Shown here piece after piece: positions 1 to 9,013 of a stretch of 64,000 nt of DNA (position 1 is the stretch's first letter; every line of letters begins with the position of its first letter). This DNA is from Actinomyces procaprae. Its GTDB lineage: Bacteria; Actinomycetota; Actinomycetes; Actinomycetales; Actinomycetaceae. The stretch covers positions 1,798,001 to 1,862,000 of the forward strand of contig NZ_CP039292.1 of the NCBI RefSeq assembly GCF_004798665.1. The letters run 5' to 3'. Below the pieces are notes generated by a model, which was given only the letters and a program-made list of their open reading frames with translations, was not told the origin of the DNA and searched no databases. Made by a program: the position numbers and the translations under genes.

Positions 1-148
1 CGTCGGCAAGCGGAACGGCGCCGAGCACTCGGCCATCGGCGGGAACCGAGGCGGCCAGCTCCGCCGGGAGCACGGCTCGGCGGCGCAGGCGCCCAGCGAT
101 GCCGGAGGGCCCTGTGGACCGGGCGGCGGTCTTACGTAGACGGCTCAT
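1..148 (-). CDS. Hypothetical protein, N-terminal fragment running off the window
   Basis: An open frame of 49 codons starts at ATG 148 and leaves the window at base 1 without a stop. It begins [13 protein letters not shown] and later reads [10 protein letters not shown], with strongly GC-rich third positions as in neighbouring genes. A -10 box TAGCCT at 156-161 lies seven bases upstream of the ATG with no ribosome binding site, the leaderless layout seen repeatedly in this window, which supports it as a real gene. The RVL-x-PLAD segment recalls a family of uncharacterised actinobacterial proteins found beside peptide deformylase genes, but this is memory rather than a search. Function unknown. 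It is divergent from def. Confidence 0.55.
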   Translation of the reverse strand, partial: MSRLRKTAARSTGPSGIAGRLRRRAVLPAELAASVPADGRVLGAVPLAD

Positions 149-289
149 GACCCCCAGGCTAGTGGATGGGACAAGTGGCGCGGGGGCCTCACCGACCGGG
201 CCCGCTCGGGCCGTCCTCGGCACGCTGCGGGTGGCGATGAGGCACCCTCGGTTGCGGGAGGGTGGCGCAGAACGTGCGAGGATGTGCTC

Positions 290-781
290 ATGGCTTACCG
301 CGACATCCGTATTATCGGCGACCCTGTGCTGCGCACCGTGTGCGACCCGATCACCGACATCGACGACTCCGTCAAGGCGCTGGTGGAGGACCTGCTCGAG
401 ACCGTCGACGAGGACGGTCGCGCGGGCCTGGCCGCCAACCAGATCGGCGTCAGCCTGCGCGCCTTCTCCTGGAACATCGACGGCGAGATCGGCTACATCC
501 TCAACCCCCGGATCGTGGAGCTGTCGGAGGACGAGTTCCAGGACGGCGAGGAGGGCTGCCTGTCGGTGCCCGGCCTTTGGTACCCGACCGAGCGCGCCTG
601 GTACGCCCGCGCAGAGGGCATTGACCTGGACGGCAAGACGGTCGTGGTGGAGGGCGAGGAGCTCATGGGCCGCTGCATCCAGCACGAGTGTGACCACCTG
701 GACGGCCACCTGTACCTGGACCGTCTGTCCCGCAAGAACCGGGCGAAGGCCATGCGGGAGCTGCGCGAGCGCGGCCTGTGA
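290..781 (+). CDS. def: Peptide deformylase
   Basis: Cytoplasmic metalloenzyme that removes the N-formyl group from nascent proteins. The 163-residue product has all three family motifs: GLAANQIG (about residue 46), EGCLS (about 88) and HECDH (132-136), which supply the metal ligands Cys90, His132 and His136 and the catalytic Glu133. Asn replaces Pro in the first motif (usually GLAAPQIG). ATG 290 was chosen. A GTG at 284 in the same frame would add two residues. Bases 278-283 (GAGGAT) sit six bases upstream of ATG 290 and could be a leaderless -10, though a weak one. Faces dnaG convergently. Confidence 0.96.
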   Translation: MAYRDIRIIGDPVLRTVCDPITDIDDSVKALVEDLLETVDEDGRAGLAANQIGVSLRAFSWNIDGEIGYILNPRIVELSEDEFQDGEEGCLSVPGLWYPTERAWYARAEGIDLDGKTVVVEGEELMGRCIQHECDHLDGHLYLDRLSRKNRAKAMRELRERGL

Positions 782-847
782 GCCGCGTGTCGGCTCTCCC
801 GCCTCTGCCCGGCGGCCCTCTGCCCGGAGCGCCCCGGCACTCAGCGC

Positions 848-2863
848 TCAGGCGCCGCGCGACATCTGCATGCGCCGGTTCTCCAGGCCCACGATCTCCT
901 CGAACAGATCCCGGTAGCCCGGGTCGTCCGGACTCATGCGCCGCTGCCGGGAGCGCAGTTCCGTCAGACGGCGATTGATACCGGTGCGCGCCAGTGAGGA
1001 CAGCACACCCGAGGCGTAGCGCTCAAGCGCCTCCGGGTCCGGCTCGGCTTCGCGGTTGCCGCGCGGAGCCGGAAGCGGAAGCGGGGCGACGGCGAGCTCA
1101 GTCACTGCCGCGCCGACGGGCCCGAACGCTCCGGCGCGCACCTGCTCCAGCCAGCGGGTGGTGGCGCGCTTGACGGCGTCGCCCCCGGACAGCCCGGCCG
1201 CCTGGGCCTGCTGCACCAGCCCATCCACCTCGGCCGCGCCGCCGGCGGCCTCGATCGCCTCGAAAACGGCGCGGTGAACCGGGACGGAGAAGGCGACGGC
1301 GTTGATGTCGTCCGCGCCGACGCGCGCCGCGATTTGAGGCATCTGGACCATGACCTCCAGCGCATGCCGCTCCAGCTTCTCAATCGGGTCGGTCACCGGC
1401 GGCAGCCCCGGACGCTCGGCGGGCGGGCCGCCGAGGGGCTCATCGGCCGGGCCGAAGTCACCCGGCGTGCCCCCCTGGCCGCCGGGCCGCCCACCCCGGC
1501 GCTCGCTGGCACGCACCGCGCCTATCGCCTCGCTCTCCGGCAGTCCGAGCCACCCGGCCAGGCGGCGCGTGTACTCGCGCTTCAGCGCCCGGTCCCGGAT
1601 TCCGGCGACGACGGGCGCGGCCGCGCGCAGCCCCTGCACCCGCCCCTCGGCGGTGTCCAGGTTCAGGTTGGCCAGGGAGGCCCGGATGACGAACTCGAAC
1701 AGCGGCACGCGCCTGCCGAGCAGCCGCGGGATGGCATCGGGGCCCTCCTCCATGCGCAGGTCGCACGGGTCCAGGCCGCGCGGCTCGACGGCGACGAAGG
1801 TCTGGGCCGCGAAGTGCTGGTCCTCCCCATAGGCGCGTAGGGCGGCCTTCTGCCCGGCGGCGTCACCGTCGAAGGTGAAGATGATCTCGCCGCCGCGGGC
1901 CCGGTTGCCGGCGATCACCCCGGCCGAGGGGTCGGCGGCGTCCCCCAAGAGGCGGCGGACAATGCGCACGTGGTCCGGCCCGAAGGCCGTACCGCAGGTG
2001 GCCACCGCCGTCGGCACTCCGGACAGGTGGGCGGCCATCACGTCCGTGTACCCCTCGACGACGACGATCTGGTGGGCACGCGCGATCTCCGCCTTGGCCA
2101 GATCCAGGCCGTACAGGACCTGCCCCTTGTGGTAGATCGCCGTCTCAGGGGTGTTCAGGTACTTGGGGACGGTCTTGTCGGCGTCCGACAGCCGCCGTCC
2201 ACCGAAGCCCACCGGCGCCCCGGTCACGTCGTGAATGGGCCACATCAGCCGGTCCCGGAAGCGGTCGTAGATGCGCCCGGAGTTACCGCGCCCGCACAGC
2301 CCGGACTCCACCAGCTCCCGCTCCGTGAATCCGCGGGACCGCAGCATGTTGGCGAGGTTGTCCCATCCCTCCGGGGCGTAGCCGACTCCGAAGTGGGCGG
2401 CGGCGTTGCGGTCGAAGCCGCGGCCGGTCAGGAAGTTGCGGCCGACCTGTGCGGCCGGGGTCGCCAGCTGCTCCTGGAACCAGGCCTCGGCCAGGCGGTT
2501 GGCCTCCAGCAGCCGCTGGCGGGTGCCGGGCTCGACGCCCCGCTTGACGGTCCCGCCCTCCTCGTAGCGCAGTTGGACGCCTACGCGCCCGGCCAGGTAC
2601 TCCACCGCCTCCGTGAAGGACAGGTGATTGATCTTCTGCACGAAGTCGATCACGTCACCGCCCTCGCCACAGCCGAAGCAGTGCCACAGCCCCAGCTGGG
2701 GGCGCACGTTGAATGAGGGGGTGCGCTCATCATGGAAGGGGCACAGCCCCTTCAAAGAACCCACTCCCCCGCTTTTGAGCGTGACGTGCTCGCTGACGAC
2801 ATCATCGATCTTGGCGCGCTCGCGCACCGCCTCGATGTCCTCGCGCTTGATCAGTCCCGCCAT
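848..2863 (-). CDS. dnaG: DNA primase
   Basis: Synthesises RNA primers for chromosome replication. The 671-residue protein has an N-terminal CHC2 zinc finger (Cys41, His44, Cys62, Cys65) and a central catalytic core with a TOPRIM domain, visible as VVVEGYTDV (about residue 265) and the metal-binding FDGDAAGQKA (about 330). A less conserved C-terminal region, expected to bind DnaB helicase, follows, with a Gly/Pro-rich linker around residue 455-490. The start is ATG 2863. A -10 box TAGGAT at 2870-2875 lies exactly six bases upstream, so the mRNA is probably leaderless and dnaG has its own promoter although dgt lies upstream on the same strand. Confidence 0.97.
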   Translation of the reverse strand: MAGLIKREDIEAVRERAKIDDVVSEHVTLKSGGVGSLKGLCPFHDERTPSFNVRPQLGLWHCFGCGEGGDVIDFVQKINHLSFTEAVEYLAGRVGVQLRYEEGGTVKRGVEPGTRQRLLEANRLAEAWFQEQLATPAAQVGRNFLTGRGFDRNAAAHFGVGYAPEGWDNLANMLRSRGFTERELVESGLCGRGNSGRIYDRFRDRLMWPIHDVTGAPVGFGGRRLSDADKTVPKYLNTPETAIYHKGQVLYGLDLAKAEIARAHQIVVVEGYTDVMAAHLSGVPTAVATCGTAFGPDHVRIVRRLLGDAADPSAGVIAGNRARGGEIIFTFDGDAAGQKAALRAYGEDQHFAAQTFVAVEPRGLDPCDLRMEEGPDAIPRLLGRRVPLFEFVIRASLANLNLDTAEGRVQGLRAAAPVVAGIRDRALKREYTRRLAGWLGLPESEAIGAVRASERRGGRPGGQGGTPGDFGPADEPLGGPPAERPGLPPVTDPIEKLERHALEVMVQMPQIAARVGADDINAVAFSVPVHRAVFEAIEAAGGAAEVDGLVQQAQAAGLSGGDAVKRATTRWLEQVRAGAFGPVGAAVTELAVAPLPLPAPRGNREAEPDPEALERYASGVLSSLARTGINRRLTELRSRQRRMSPDDPGYRDLFEEIVGLENRRMQMSRGA

Positions 2864-2989
2864 GCCCTCATCCTAGGCGAGGGGTGCGACAGGAACGGAC
2901 GGCGAACGCCTTCTGCCGATGCCGCCTCCGCCCCGCCCGGACGACTCCGCCCACGGCCGGGCAGTAATCGCTTGCACCGCGGGAACCGC

Positions 2990-4327
2990 TCACACCGCGG
3001 ACAGCAACCCGCACAAGCGGGCGTGCCAGGCCTGCGCGGAGGTGTCGGTCAGGGAGGCGATCTGGTCGACGACGGCGCGCAGCCTCCCGGCGTCGGTGTC
3101 GGCCTCCCTCCAGGCCGCGGCGAATACGGGCTCGAGGTGCCGGCCGCCGCTCTCGAGCAGGGCGTCGGCGATGTCGAACAGCTCGGTGCGCTGGCGCAGG
3201 TAGACGGGCTCGTGCTCGCGGGGCGCCATCACATACCGCACCGCCGCACCCTTGAGTACCAGGATCTCGGCCGCGGTGTCCTCGGGGATCACCAGGTCCG
3301 CGTCGTAGCGGGTCAGGGGCCCCTCACCGAAGACCTCCCGGGTGGCGCCGGCCACGGCGGACACGAAGCGTCCGATCAGCTGGCTGGTGAGGTTCTTCAG
3401 CTGCGCCGCGTCTGCCAGCGCCCCGCTGTAGGCACGGATCCAGAACGGCTGGCCCGCCAGGCGCTCCCAGGCGGCGCCGAGGGCGTCGGCACTGATGGCG
3501 GTGGCGTACCAGGAGCGGGTGGCTTCAATCACCGTTTCCGCCTCTGCGCCGTCGGCCAGGCGGGCGGGGTCCATCTTGAAAAGGGCGATGGCATCCTCCA
3601 CGTCATGGACGGAGTAGCCGACGTCGTCGGAGAAGTCCATGATCTGAGCCTCCAGGCAGCGCCGATGGTCCGGAGCGCCCTCCCGCATCCACGCGAATAC
3701 CTCGCGGTCCTCGTCGTAGCAGCAGTACTTGACCGCCGAGCGGCCATCGGGACCGCCCGGCCCCTCACCCCTGGCCCAGGGGTACTTGGCGACCGCGTCC
3801 AGGCTCGCCCGGGTCAGGTTCACGCCCACGCTGCGCCCGGACGCATCAAGCGTCTTAGGCTCCAGGCGGGTGAGGATCCGGAAGGTCTGGGCATTGCCCT
3901 CGAAGCCGCCGATCGACTCGGCCACAATGTTCAGTGCCTGCTCGCCGTTGTGCCCGTAGGGCGGGTGCCCCAGGTCGTGCGAGAGGCAGGCGGCGTCGAC
4001 CACGTCGGGGTCGCAGCCCAGGGCCTGACCGAGCGCCCGCCCCACCTGGGCCACTTCCAGGGAGTGGGTCAGGCGCGTGCGCACGAAGTCGTCGGCAGAT
4101 GGGCCCAGCACCTGGGTCTTGGCGCCGAGGCGACGCAGGGCCGAGGAGTGCAGGACCCTGGCGCGGTCGCGCTCGAAGGGAGTGCGCTGGGGGTTCTTGG
4201 GAGGCTCGGGCACGAACCGCATCACATCGGCGGCGCCGTAGCCGACCAGGTCGCCAGTGTCCTCGCTCATAGCGGCGCCCCTCCCCGGTGCGGGAGTGAC
4301 GGGAGAATGCGGATGAGAGACGGACAT
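2990..4327 (-). CDS. dgt: Deoxyguanosinetriphosphate triphosphohydrolase-like protein (HD domain)
   Basis: HD-superfamily dNTP triphosphohydrolase that removes the triphosphate from dGTP or other dNTPs. HD metal ligands are visible in LTHSLEVAQ and SHDLGHPPYGHNGE. The N-terminal segment RDRARVLHSSALRRL is typical of the actinobacterial Dgt group. Length is 445 residues from ATG 4327, where a TACGTT -10 (4334-4339) lies six bases upstream (leaderless). An alternative ATG at 4270 has a good GGAGGGG ribosome site and would give 427 residues, close to the usual family size, so both starts may be used. It lies upstream of dnaG on the same strand and is divergent from the maltose region. Confidence 0.92.
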   Translation of the reverse strand: MSVSHPHSPVTPAPGRGAAMSEDTGDLVGYGAADVMRFVPEPPKNPQRTPFERDRARVLHSSALRRLGAKTQVLGPSADDFVRTRLTHSLEVAQVGRALGQALGCDPDVVDAACLSHDLGHPPYGHNGEQALNIVAESIGGFEGNAQTFRILTRLEPKTLDASGRSVGVNLTRASLDAVAKYPWARGEGPGGPDGRSAVKYCCYDEDREVFAWMREGAPDHRRCLEAQIMDFSDDVGYSVHDVEDAIALFKMDPARLADGAEAETVIEATRSWYATAISADALGAAWERLAGQPFWIRAYSGALADAAQLKNLTSQLIGRFVSAVAGATREVFGEGPLTRYDADLVIPEDTAAEILVLKGAAVRYVMAPREHEPVYLRQRTELFDIADALLESGGRHLEPVFAAAWREADTDAGRLRAVVDQIASLTDTSAQAWHARLCGLLSAV

Positions 4328-4483
4328 GAGTCCAACGTATCGCAGGACGAGGCGGCAGTGTTCCTGACACCGGGTTACTATGGCTCACGCCGTCACCGCA
4401 CGGCCAAGCAGCATATCTTGACGCCGGGCCCACTCGGGCCCCAGGACCGGGTTGAAGATCCCGGCGGAAGGGAGCCGGTTGCC

Positions 4484-5713
4484 GTGACCACCACGACGAC
4501 GCTCGTCCACCGTGCGTACACCGGCCCGGGCCAGTGGTGGCGCGACAGGCTCGTATACGAGATCCCCTCCCCCGACCTGGGAGCTGGTGAGCTCGACGCC
4601 ATGGGCGGCCTGTTCGAGCATGTGGTGTCCCTTGGCTTCGGCGCGGTCCTGGTTCGCCCCTCCCGGTTGGACACCAGCAGTGAAATGCCGGCCTTCCGCC
4701 GCTTCGCCGAGCGTGCGCATGAACTGGGACTGCGCGTGATCGTGCGCATCTCGGGCGCACTGATGCCGGTGACCGGCGTACACGCCGGCGAGGACAATCC
4801 GATCGTCGTCTTCCACGAGCGGGACCACGAGGGGCTGGTGGAGCGCGCGGAGAGCTTCCTTGCCGCAGGCGCGGACGGCGTGGACCTGGGCACGATCCTC
4901 CCGCCGGAGGCCTGGGACGAGTCGGACCTCGGAAGGCTGAGTGAGTACCTCGCAGCGGTCCAGTCCCTGCTGGTCGAGTACGTCCCCGAGGGGACTCTCG
5001 GTGCGGACGTGTCCGCCCGCTACCCGGACGCGCTGCGCCACCACCTGCAGGACGACTGGCTGCACCACCTGCGCGATGACCGCCTCATGCTCTCCGGGTG
5101 GGGCCCGGTGGCGCTTACGCGCGCCATTACCCGGTCTCTCGCTGAGCACGACCGCTTCGGCGCGCCGCCGGTGTGGCGTTATCTGCCGAGCTGCCGCGTG
5201 GAGGAGGGCATGTCAGTGGGCGGCGAGCAGCCGTGGTTCGAGGCCGTTGCGCCCCAGGAGGCACGGCGTCGGGCACTGGCCCTGCAAGCACTCACACTGG
5301 CACTGCCGGGCAGTGTCTACATGCGTCAGGGAGACGAGATCGCCCCCCTGGATGCCGATCTGCCGACCGGCCCCTTGGCGTTGGCAGGCCTCGTCGCCGA
5401 GCGCGCCGCCGCACAGGGCTCCCAGTTCGGCTCCCCCCTGGCCACCGTGCGCCACGCCACTTATGTTCGGCAGGAGCATCATCTCGCAACCGCGCCCTTC
5501 GCCTTCGTCAAGGGCCTGGACTGGTGCCCCCGGGATGTGCTGGCGGTGCTGGCCCGGGACGTGCTGGTGCTGGTCAATACCTCCCCCCGGCCGATCATTC
5601 TGCCGGAGCACGCCGAGGTGCTCTTGTCCTCCGGCGCGCTCGAGCAGGACAGCGGCGGCCTGGTGGTTCCGCCGACGACGACCGTCTGGATGGACGCCTC
5701 AACTGTTGCCTGA
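4484..5713 (+). CDS. GH13-like (alpha-glucosidase fold) protein lacking the catalytic residues
   Basis: The 409-residue protein follows the plan of GH13 alpha-glucosidases. The N-terminus reads WWRDRLVYEI, where active enzymes have WWRDAVIYQI; the middle has GADGVDLGT where DGFRIDV is expected; the C-terminal part has LPGSVYMRQGDEI, as in ALPGSAYLYQGEE. The nucleophile Asp aligns with Gly. The acid/base Glu region reads LGADVS. The NHD motif holding the third carboxylate reads YLPSCRVEE. The NHT loop is also absent. It is therefore probably not a hydrolase and may be a binding or regulatory relative. Start GTG 4484 has GGAAGGGAG upstream. The gene directly precedes malE, suggesting a link to maltodextrin use. 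Family placement rests on motif reading only. Confidence 0.72.
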   Translation: MTTTTTLVHRAYTGPGQWWRDRLVYEIPSPDLGAGELDAMGGLFEHVVSLGFGAVLVRPSRLDTSSEMPAFRRFAERAHELGLRVIVRISGALMPVTGVHAGEDNPIVVFHERDHEGLVERAESFLAAGADGVDLGTILPPEAWDESDLGRLSEYLAAVQSLLVEYVPEGTLGADVSARYPDALRHHLQDDWLHHLRDDRLMLSGWGPVALTRAITRSLAEHDRFGAPPVWRYLPSCRVEEGMSVGGEQPWFEAVAPQEARRRALALQALTLALPGSVYMRQGDEIAPLDADLPTGPLALAGLVAERAAAQGSQFGSPLATVRHATYVRQEHHLATAPFAFVKGLDWCPRDVLAVLARDVLVLVNTSPRPIILPEHAEVLLSSGALEQDSGGLVVPPTTTVWMDASTVA

Positions 5714-5724
5714 GGCACTTTTTT
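5707..5724 (+). terminator. Possible short terminator overlapping the stop codon
   Basis: TGCC-TGA-GGCA forms a four-pair stem whose loop is the stop codon of the GH13-like gene, followed by a run of six T. The stem is very short, so termination may be partial. Confidence 0.3.
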
Positions 5725-5753
5725 GCAACAACTTTGCACTGATCACCGCACAG

Positions 5754-5784
5754 TCTTGCAAGACTTGCAGGATGGCGTTACATT
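5754..5784 (+). promoter_or_regulatory. malE promoter with overlapping CTTGCA-type operator
   Basis: TTGCAA (5756-5761), a 17-bp spacer and TACATT (5779-5784) make a good promoter. The -35 lies inside the perfect palindrome TCTTGCAAGA (5754-5763), followed by a direct repeat CTTGCAG (5764-5770). Repeated CTTGCAG-type boxes are known operators of MalR/Reg1-like LacI regulators at Streptomyces amylase and malE promoters. The LacI gene at 12.0 kb is the likely partner (inference). TTTTGCAAC and TTTGCAC just upstream (5721-5739) may be weaker boxes. Confidence 0.6.
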
Positions 5785-5832
5785 TCTTGCCGTCATCCCA
5801 TCAGCTCCATTCAGATTCGAAGGAGAATCACG

Positions 5833-7113
5833 GTGTCCCTCAACCGTCGGTCGTTCCTCTCAATGACCGCTATCGCCACCGCCCTCGCCGCCGCAGCCGC
5901 TTGCAGCTCCGACGACACCACTGCGACGTCGACCGCGTCGGACGCGGCCAACGCCGAGCCCACCGACGGGCAGGTCGTCCGTGACACCAGCGCCGACCTG
6001 GTCATCTGGACCGACGAGGTCAAGGCCGGCGCACTGAAAGACGTTGCACAGAAGTGGGGGGATGAGCAGGACATCAAGGTGGCGGTGCAGATCGTCGCCG
6101 ACGACCTCCAGGGCAACTTCATCGCCGCCAACTCCGCCGGCAACGGTCCGGACGTGGTCGTCGCCGCACACGACTGGATCGGCAACCTGGTGCAGAACGG
6201 CACCATCTCCCCCATCACCCTCGATACCACCGCGCAGGCCAACTACAGCCAGGTCGCGCTGGACGCCGTCACCTATGACGGCCAGTTCTACGGTGTGCCC
6301 TACTGCGTGGAGACGCTCGGCCTGTTCGTGAACAAGGACCTCACCGACGTCACCGCGCCCGCCACCATCGAGGAGCTCGTCGAGGCCGGTCAGGCCTCCG
6401 GCGCCGAGGTCGTGCTCTCCCTGCCCGTGGGCGAGTCCGGAGACGCCTACCACATGGAGCCGCTGTACACCTCCGGCGGCGGCTACCTGTTCGGCACCAA
6501 GAGCGACGGCTCCCTGGACGCCACCGACGTCGGCGTCGGCGGCGAGGGGTCCATCGCCGCCGCCGAGAAGATCGGCGAGCTGGGCGCCCAGGGCGTGCTG
6601 AAGAAGACCGTCACCGGCGACAACGCCATCTCCATGTTCACCGAGGGCAAGGCCGCCTACCTGATCTCCGGCCCCTGGGCACTGGGTGACATCAACACCG
6701 CCGGCATCAACTTCGAGCTGTCCAAGATCCCCGGCTTCGAGGGCATGGGCGACGCCCGCCCCTTCGCCGGCGTCAACGCCTTCTACGTGGCCGCCGCCGG
6801 CAAGAACAAGGCCTTCGCCGAGACCTTCGTGGCCGACGTCGCCAAGGACTCCACCATCTCCGAGGCCATGTACGCCATCAACCCGCTGCCGCCGGTCCAG
6901 CAGGACCTCGCCGACAAGCTGAAGGAGAGCGACGCCAACATGGTCAAGTTCATGGAGTTCGCGGAGAATGCCGACCCGATGCCGGCCATCCCCGAGATGT
7001 CCGCGATCTGGGGTCCGCTGGGCATGGCCGAGGCCAACATCGTCAATGGTTCCGACCCCGAGTCCACCATGACCAGCGCCGGGGACGAGATCAAGTCCAC
7101 TCTCGGCCTGTGA
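5833..7113 (+). CDS. malE: Maltose/maltodextrin ABC transporter, substrate-binding lipoprotein
   Basis: Extracytoplasmic binding protein of 426 residues that delivers maltose or maltodextrins to MalFG. The N-terminus has an Arg pair (NRRSFLS), a hydrophobic stretch and a lipobox ending AAAAC, so it is a predicted lipoprotein anchored by that Cys. The mature part begins with a Ser/Thr/Ala-rich linker and then reads DLVIWTDE, typical of cluster 1 sugar-binding proteins. GTG 5833 was chosen because AGGAG (5821-5825) is seven bases upstream. It is the first gene after the operator-bearing promoter and is separated from malF by a strong hairpin. No ATPase gene is adjacent, so a shared MsiK/MalK-type ATPase elsewhere is probably used. 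Confidence 0.93.
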   Translation: MSLNRRSFLSMTAIATALAAAAACSSDDTTATSTASDAANAEPTDGQVVRDTSADLVIWTDEVKAGALKDVAQKWGDEQDIKVAVQIVADDLQGNFIAANSAGNGPDVVVAAHDWIGNLVQNGTISPITLDTTAQANYSQVALDAVTYDGQFYGVPYCVETLGLFVNKDLTDVTAPATIEELVEAGQASGAEVVLSLPVGESGDAYHMEPLYTSGGGYLFGTKSDGSLDATDVGVGGEGSIAAAEKIGELGAQGVLKKTVTGDNAISMFTEGKAAYLISGPWALGDINTAGINFELSKIPGFEGMGDARPFAGVNAFYVAAAGKNKAFAETFVADVAKDSTISEAMYAINPLPPVQQDLADKLKESDANMVKFMEFAENADPMPAIPEMSAIWGPLGMAEANIVNGSDPESTMTSAGDEIKSTLGL

Positions 7114-7119
7114 TCCGCT

Positions 7120-7154
7120 GGTGAGGGCCGACGGCATGGCCGTCGGCCCTCACC
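7120..7154 (+). terminator. Intercistronic 16-bp hairpin between malE and malF
   Basis: The arms GGTGAGGGCCGACGGC (7120-7135) and its exact complement (7139-7154) enclose a three-base loop ATG. There is no T run. Such a structure after a binding-protein gene commonly stabilises the upstream mRNA and lowers readthrough, giving more MalE than MalFG; that role here is inferred. Confidence 0.75.
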
Positions 7155-7358
7155 CTGCCCGCGCTCCCGGACCCGCCGCTTCAGGGGTCGGCCCCGCGTC
7201 CCGGCCGCTAGGCGCCCTCGTCGGCCGGATCGCCTTGGACCGGCCATTCCCGCCGTCGGCCGGTTCCCTAATCCCGCATGCTCCCGGCGCGGCCCGTTTT
7301 CGCGCCCGCTCTCACCCCCCGCTCAGCCTCTTTCTGTCTTGCGAAAGGTTCATCGACG

Positions 7359-8990
7359 ATGACCTCCCCCACCGCCCGCGAACAAGGCGTCCATGACGCC
7401 ACTGGTGCGGACAACCCGGCTTCCTCCCACCGCACCCTGCGGGAGCGGACGACCACGATCCGCTGCGTGCTCGGCCGTGTGCTCGTCCTCGGTGCGGCCC
7501 TGGCCCTGGCCGCCTACCTGGTGCCGCTGCTGATCGCCACACAGATGTGGCTATGGCTGTTCATCGTGGTGGCGGCCACCGCCGCCATGTTCGTCCTGTA
7601 CTCGACCAGGCGGTTCATCCCAGGCAAGTACTTCTTCCCGGGCACCTTCTTCCTCTCCGTCTTCCTGATCGTGCCGATCGTCATGACCGTCCAGACCGCC
7701 TTCACCAACTTCGGCGACGGCTTCCGCGGCACCAAGGAAGACGCCATCACCTCCATCACTAACAACTCCGTAGTCCAGGCTGCGGACTCCCCGCTGTACA
7801 ACCTGTCCGTGGCCACGACCGGCAGCGCCGAGGAGGGCCCCTTCACCCTGTTCCTGGTGGACGCCGACACCGACGTGGTGCTCTACGGCGCCGACGGCGA
7901 GACGGTCCAGCCCGCCACGGACGTCGACGTAACGGTCACCGACGGCTTCGTCACCGCCGCAGACGGCTACACCATCCTGACCGGCAAGCAGATCAACGCC
8001 GCCTACAGCACCATCTCCACCCTGACCCTGTCCGTGTCCGAGACCAGCGCCATCAAGGTCCAGGGCGTGCGCACCGCCTTCGAGGGCACCAAGACCATGG
8101 TGTACGACGAGGAGACCGACTCGATCAGGAACGTGCAGACGGGCGACGTCTACACGGTGCAGAAAGTCGGCAACTCCGAGTACTACGTCAATGCCAACGG
8201 GGATCGCCTGGCCCAGTCCTGGCGGCAGAACGTCGGGCTGGCGAACTTCCAGCGCCTGTTCGGCAACCAGAGCCTGCTCAAGCAGCTGGGCGGCGCCTTC
8301 GCCTGGACCCTGATCTTCGCCGCCGGCTCCATGCTGCTGACCTTCATCCTCGGCTACTTCCTCGCGCTGACGCTCAACGACGACCGCATCCGGGGGAAGA
8401 AGCTGTACCGCTCCTTCCTGCTGCTGCCCTACGCGGTCCCCGGATTCATCTCCCTGCTCATCTGGTCGAACTTCTACAACCGCGACTTCGGACTCATCAA
8501 CGAGATGCTCAACCTGAACATCGATTGGCTGGGCGACCCGACCTGGGCGAAGATCGCGGTCCTGCTGACCAACATGTGGATGGGCTTCCCCTACATGTTC
8601 ATCGTGTGCACCGGTGCCCTGCAATCCATCCCCGATGACCTCAAGGAGGCGGCCCGCATCGACGGCGCCAACGGCTGGCAGACCACGACGCGCGTCATCA
8701 CGCCGCTCCTGCTGGTGTCGGTCGCACCGCTGCTGGTAAGCACCTTCGCCTTCAACTTCAACAACTTCAACGCGATTCAGCTGCTCACCGAGGGCGGGCC
8801 ATTCGCCGCCGGCGAGTACACCCGCGGCGGCACGGACATCCTCATCTCCATGGTCTACCGGATCGCCTTCGGCGGGTCCGGCGCCGACTATGGCTTCGCC
8901 TCCGCCGTCTCCGTCGTCCTGTTCGTAATCACCGGCGTCCTGGCCGCGGCGCAATTCACTGCCACCCGCCGCCTCGAGGACATCCACTGA
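7359..8990 (+). CDS. malF: Maltose/maltodextrin ABC transporter permease MalF
   Basis: Inner-membrane permease of 543 residues. Three hydrophobic segments (about residues 40-115) precede a large extracytoplasmic domain rich in Asp/Thr (about 120-290), the MalF P2-type insertion. Five further membrane segments follow. The cytoplasmic EAA loop reads EAARIDGANG and should contact the ATPase. ATG 7359 was chosen, with GAAAGG about ten bases upstream; an in-frame ATG at 7278 would add an unlikely soluble extension. It is followed 23 bp later by malG. Confidence 0.93.
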   Translation: MTSPTAREQGVHDATGADNPASSHRTLRERTTTIRCVLGRVLVLGAALALAAYLVPLLIATQMWLWLFIVVAATAAMFVLYSTRRFIPGKYFFPGTFFLSVFLIVPIVMTVQTAFTNFGDGFRGTKEDAITSITNNSVVQAADSPLYNLSVATTGSAEEGPFTLFLVDADTDVVLYGADGETVQPATDVDVTVTDGFVTAADGYTILTGKQINAAYSTISTLTLSVSETSAIKVQGVRTAFEGTKTMVYDEETDSIRNVQTGDVYTVQKVGNSEYYVNANGDRLAQSWRQNVGLANFQRLFGNQSLLKQLGGAFAWTLIFAAGSMLLTFILGYFLALTLNDDRIRGKKLYRSFLLLPYAVPGFISLLIWSNFYNRDFGLINEMLNLNIDWLGDPTWAKIAVLLTNMWMGFPYMFIVCTGALQSIPDDLKEAARIDGANGWQTTTRVITPLLLVSVAPLLVSTFAFNFNNFNAIQLLTEGGPFAAGEYTRGGTDILISMVYRIAFGGSGADYGFASAVSVVLFVITGVLAAAQFTATRRLEDIH

Positions 8991-9013
8991 AGCGCCGGAA
9001 GGGACTGATTCAC

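Noticed and set aside
2732..5713. A 993-codon plus-strand open frame
   Set aside because: Its first 580 codons are antisense to dnaG and dgt and have no family resemblance. Only the part from GTG 4484 is a real gene.
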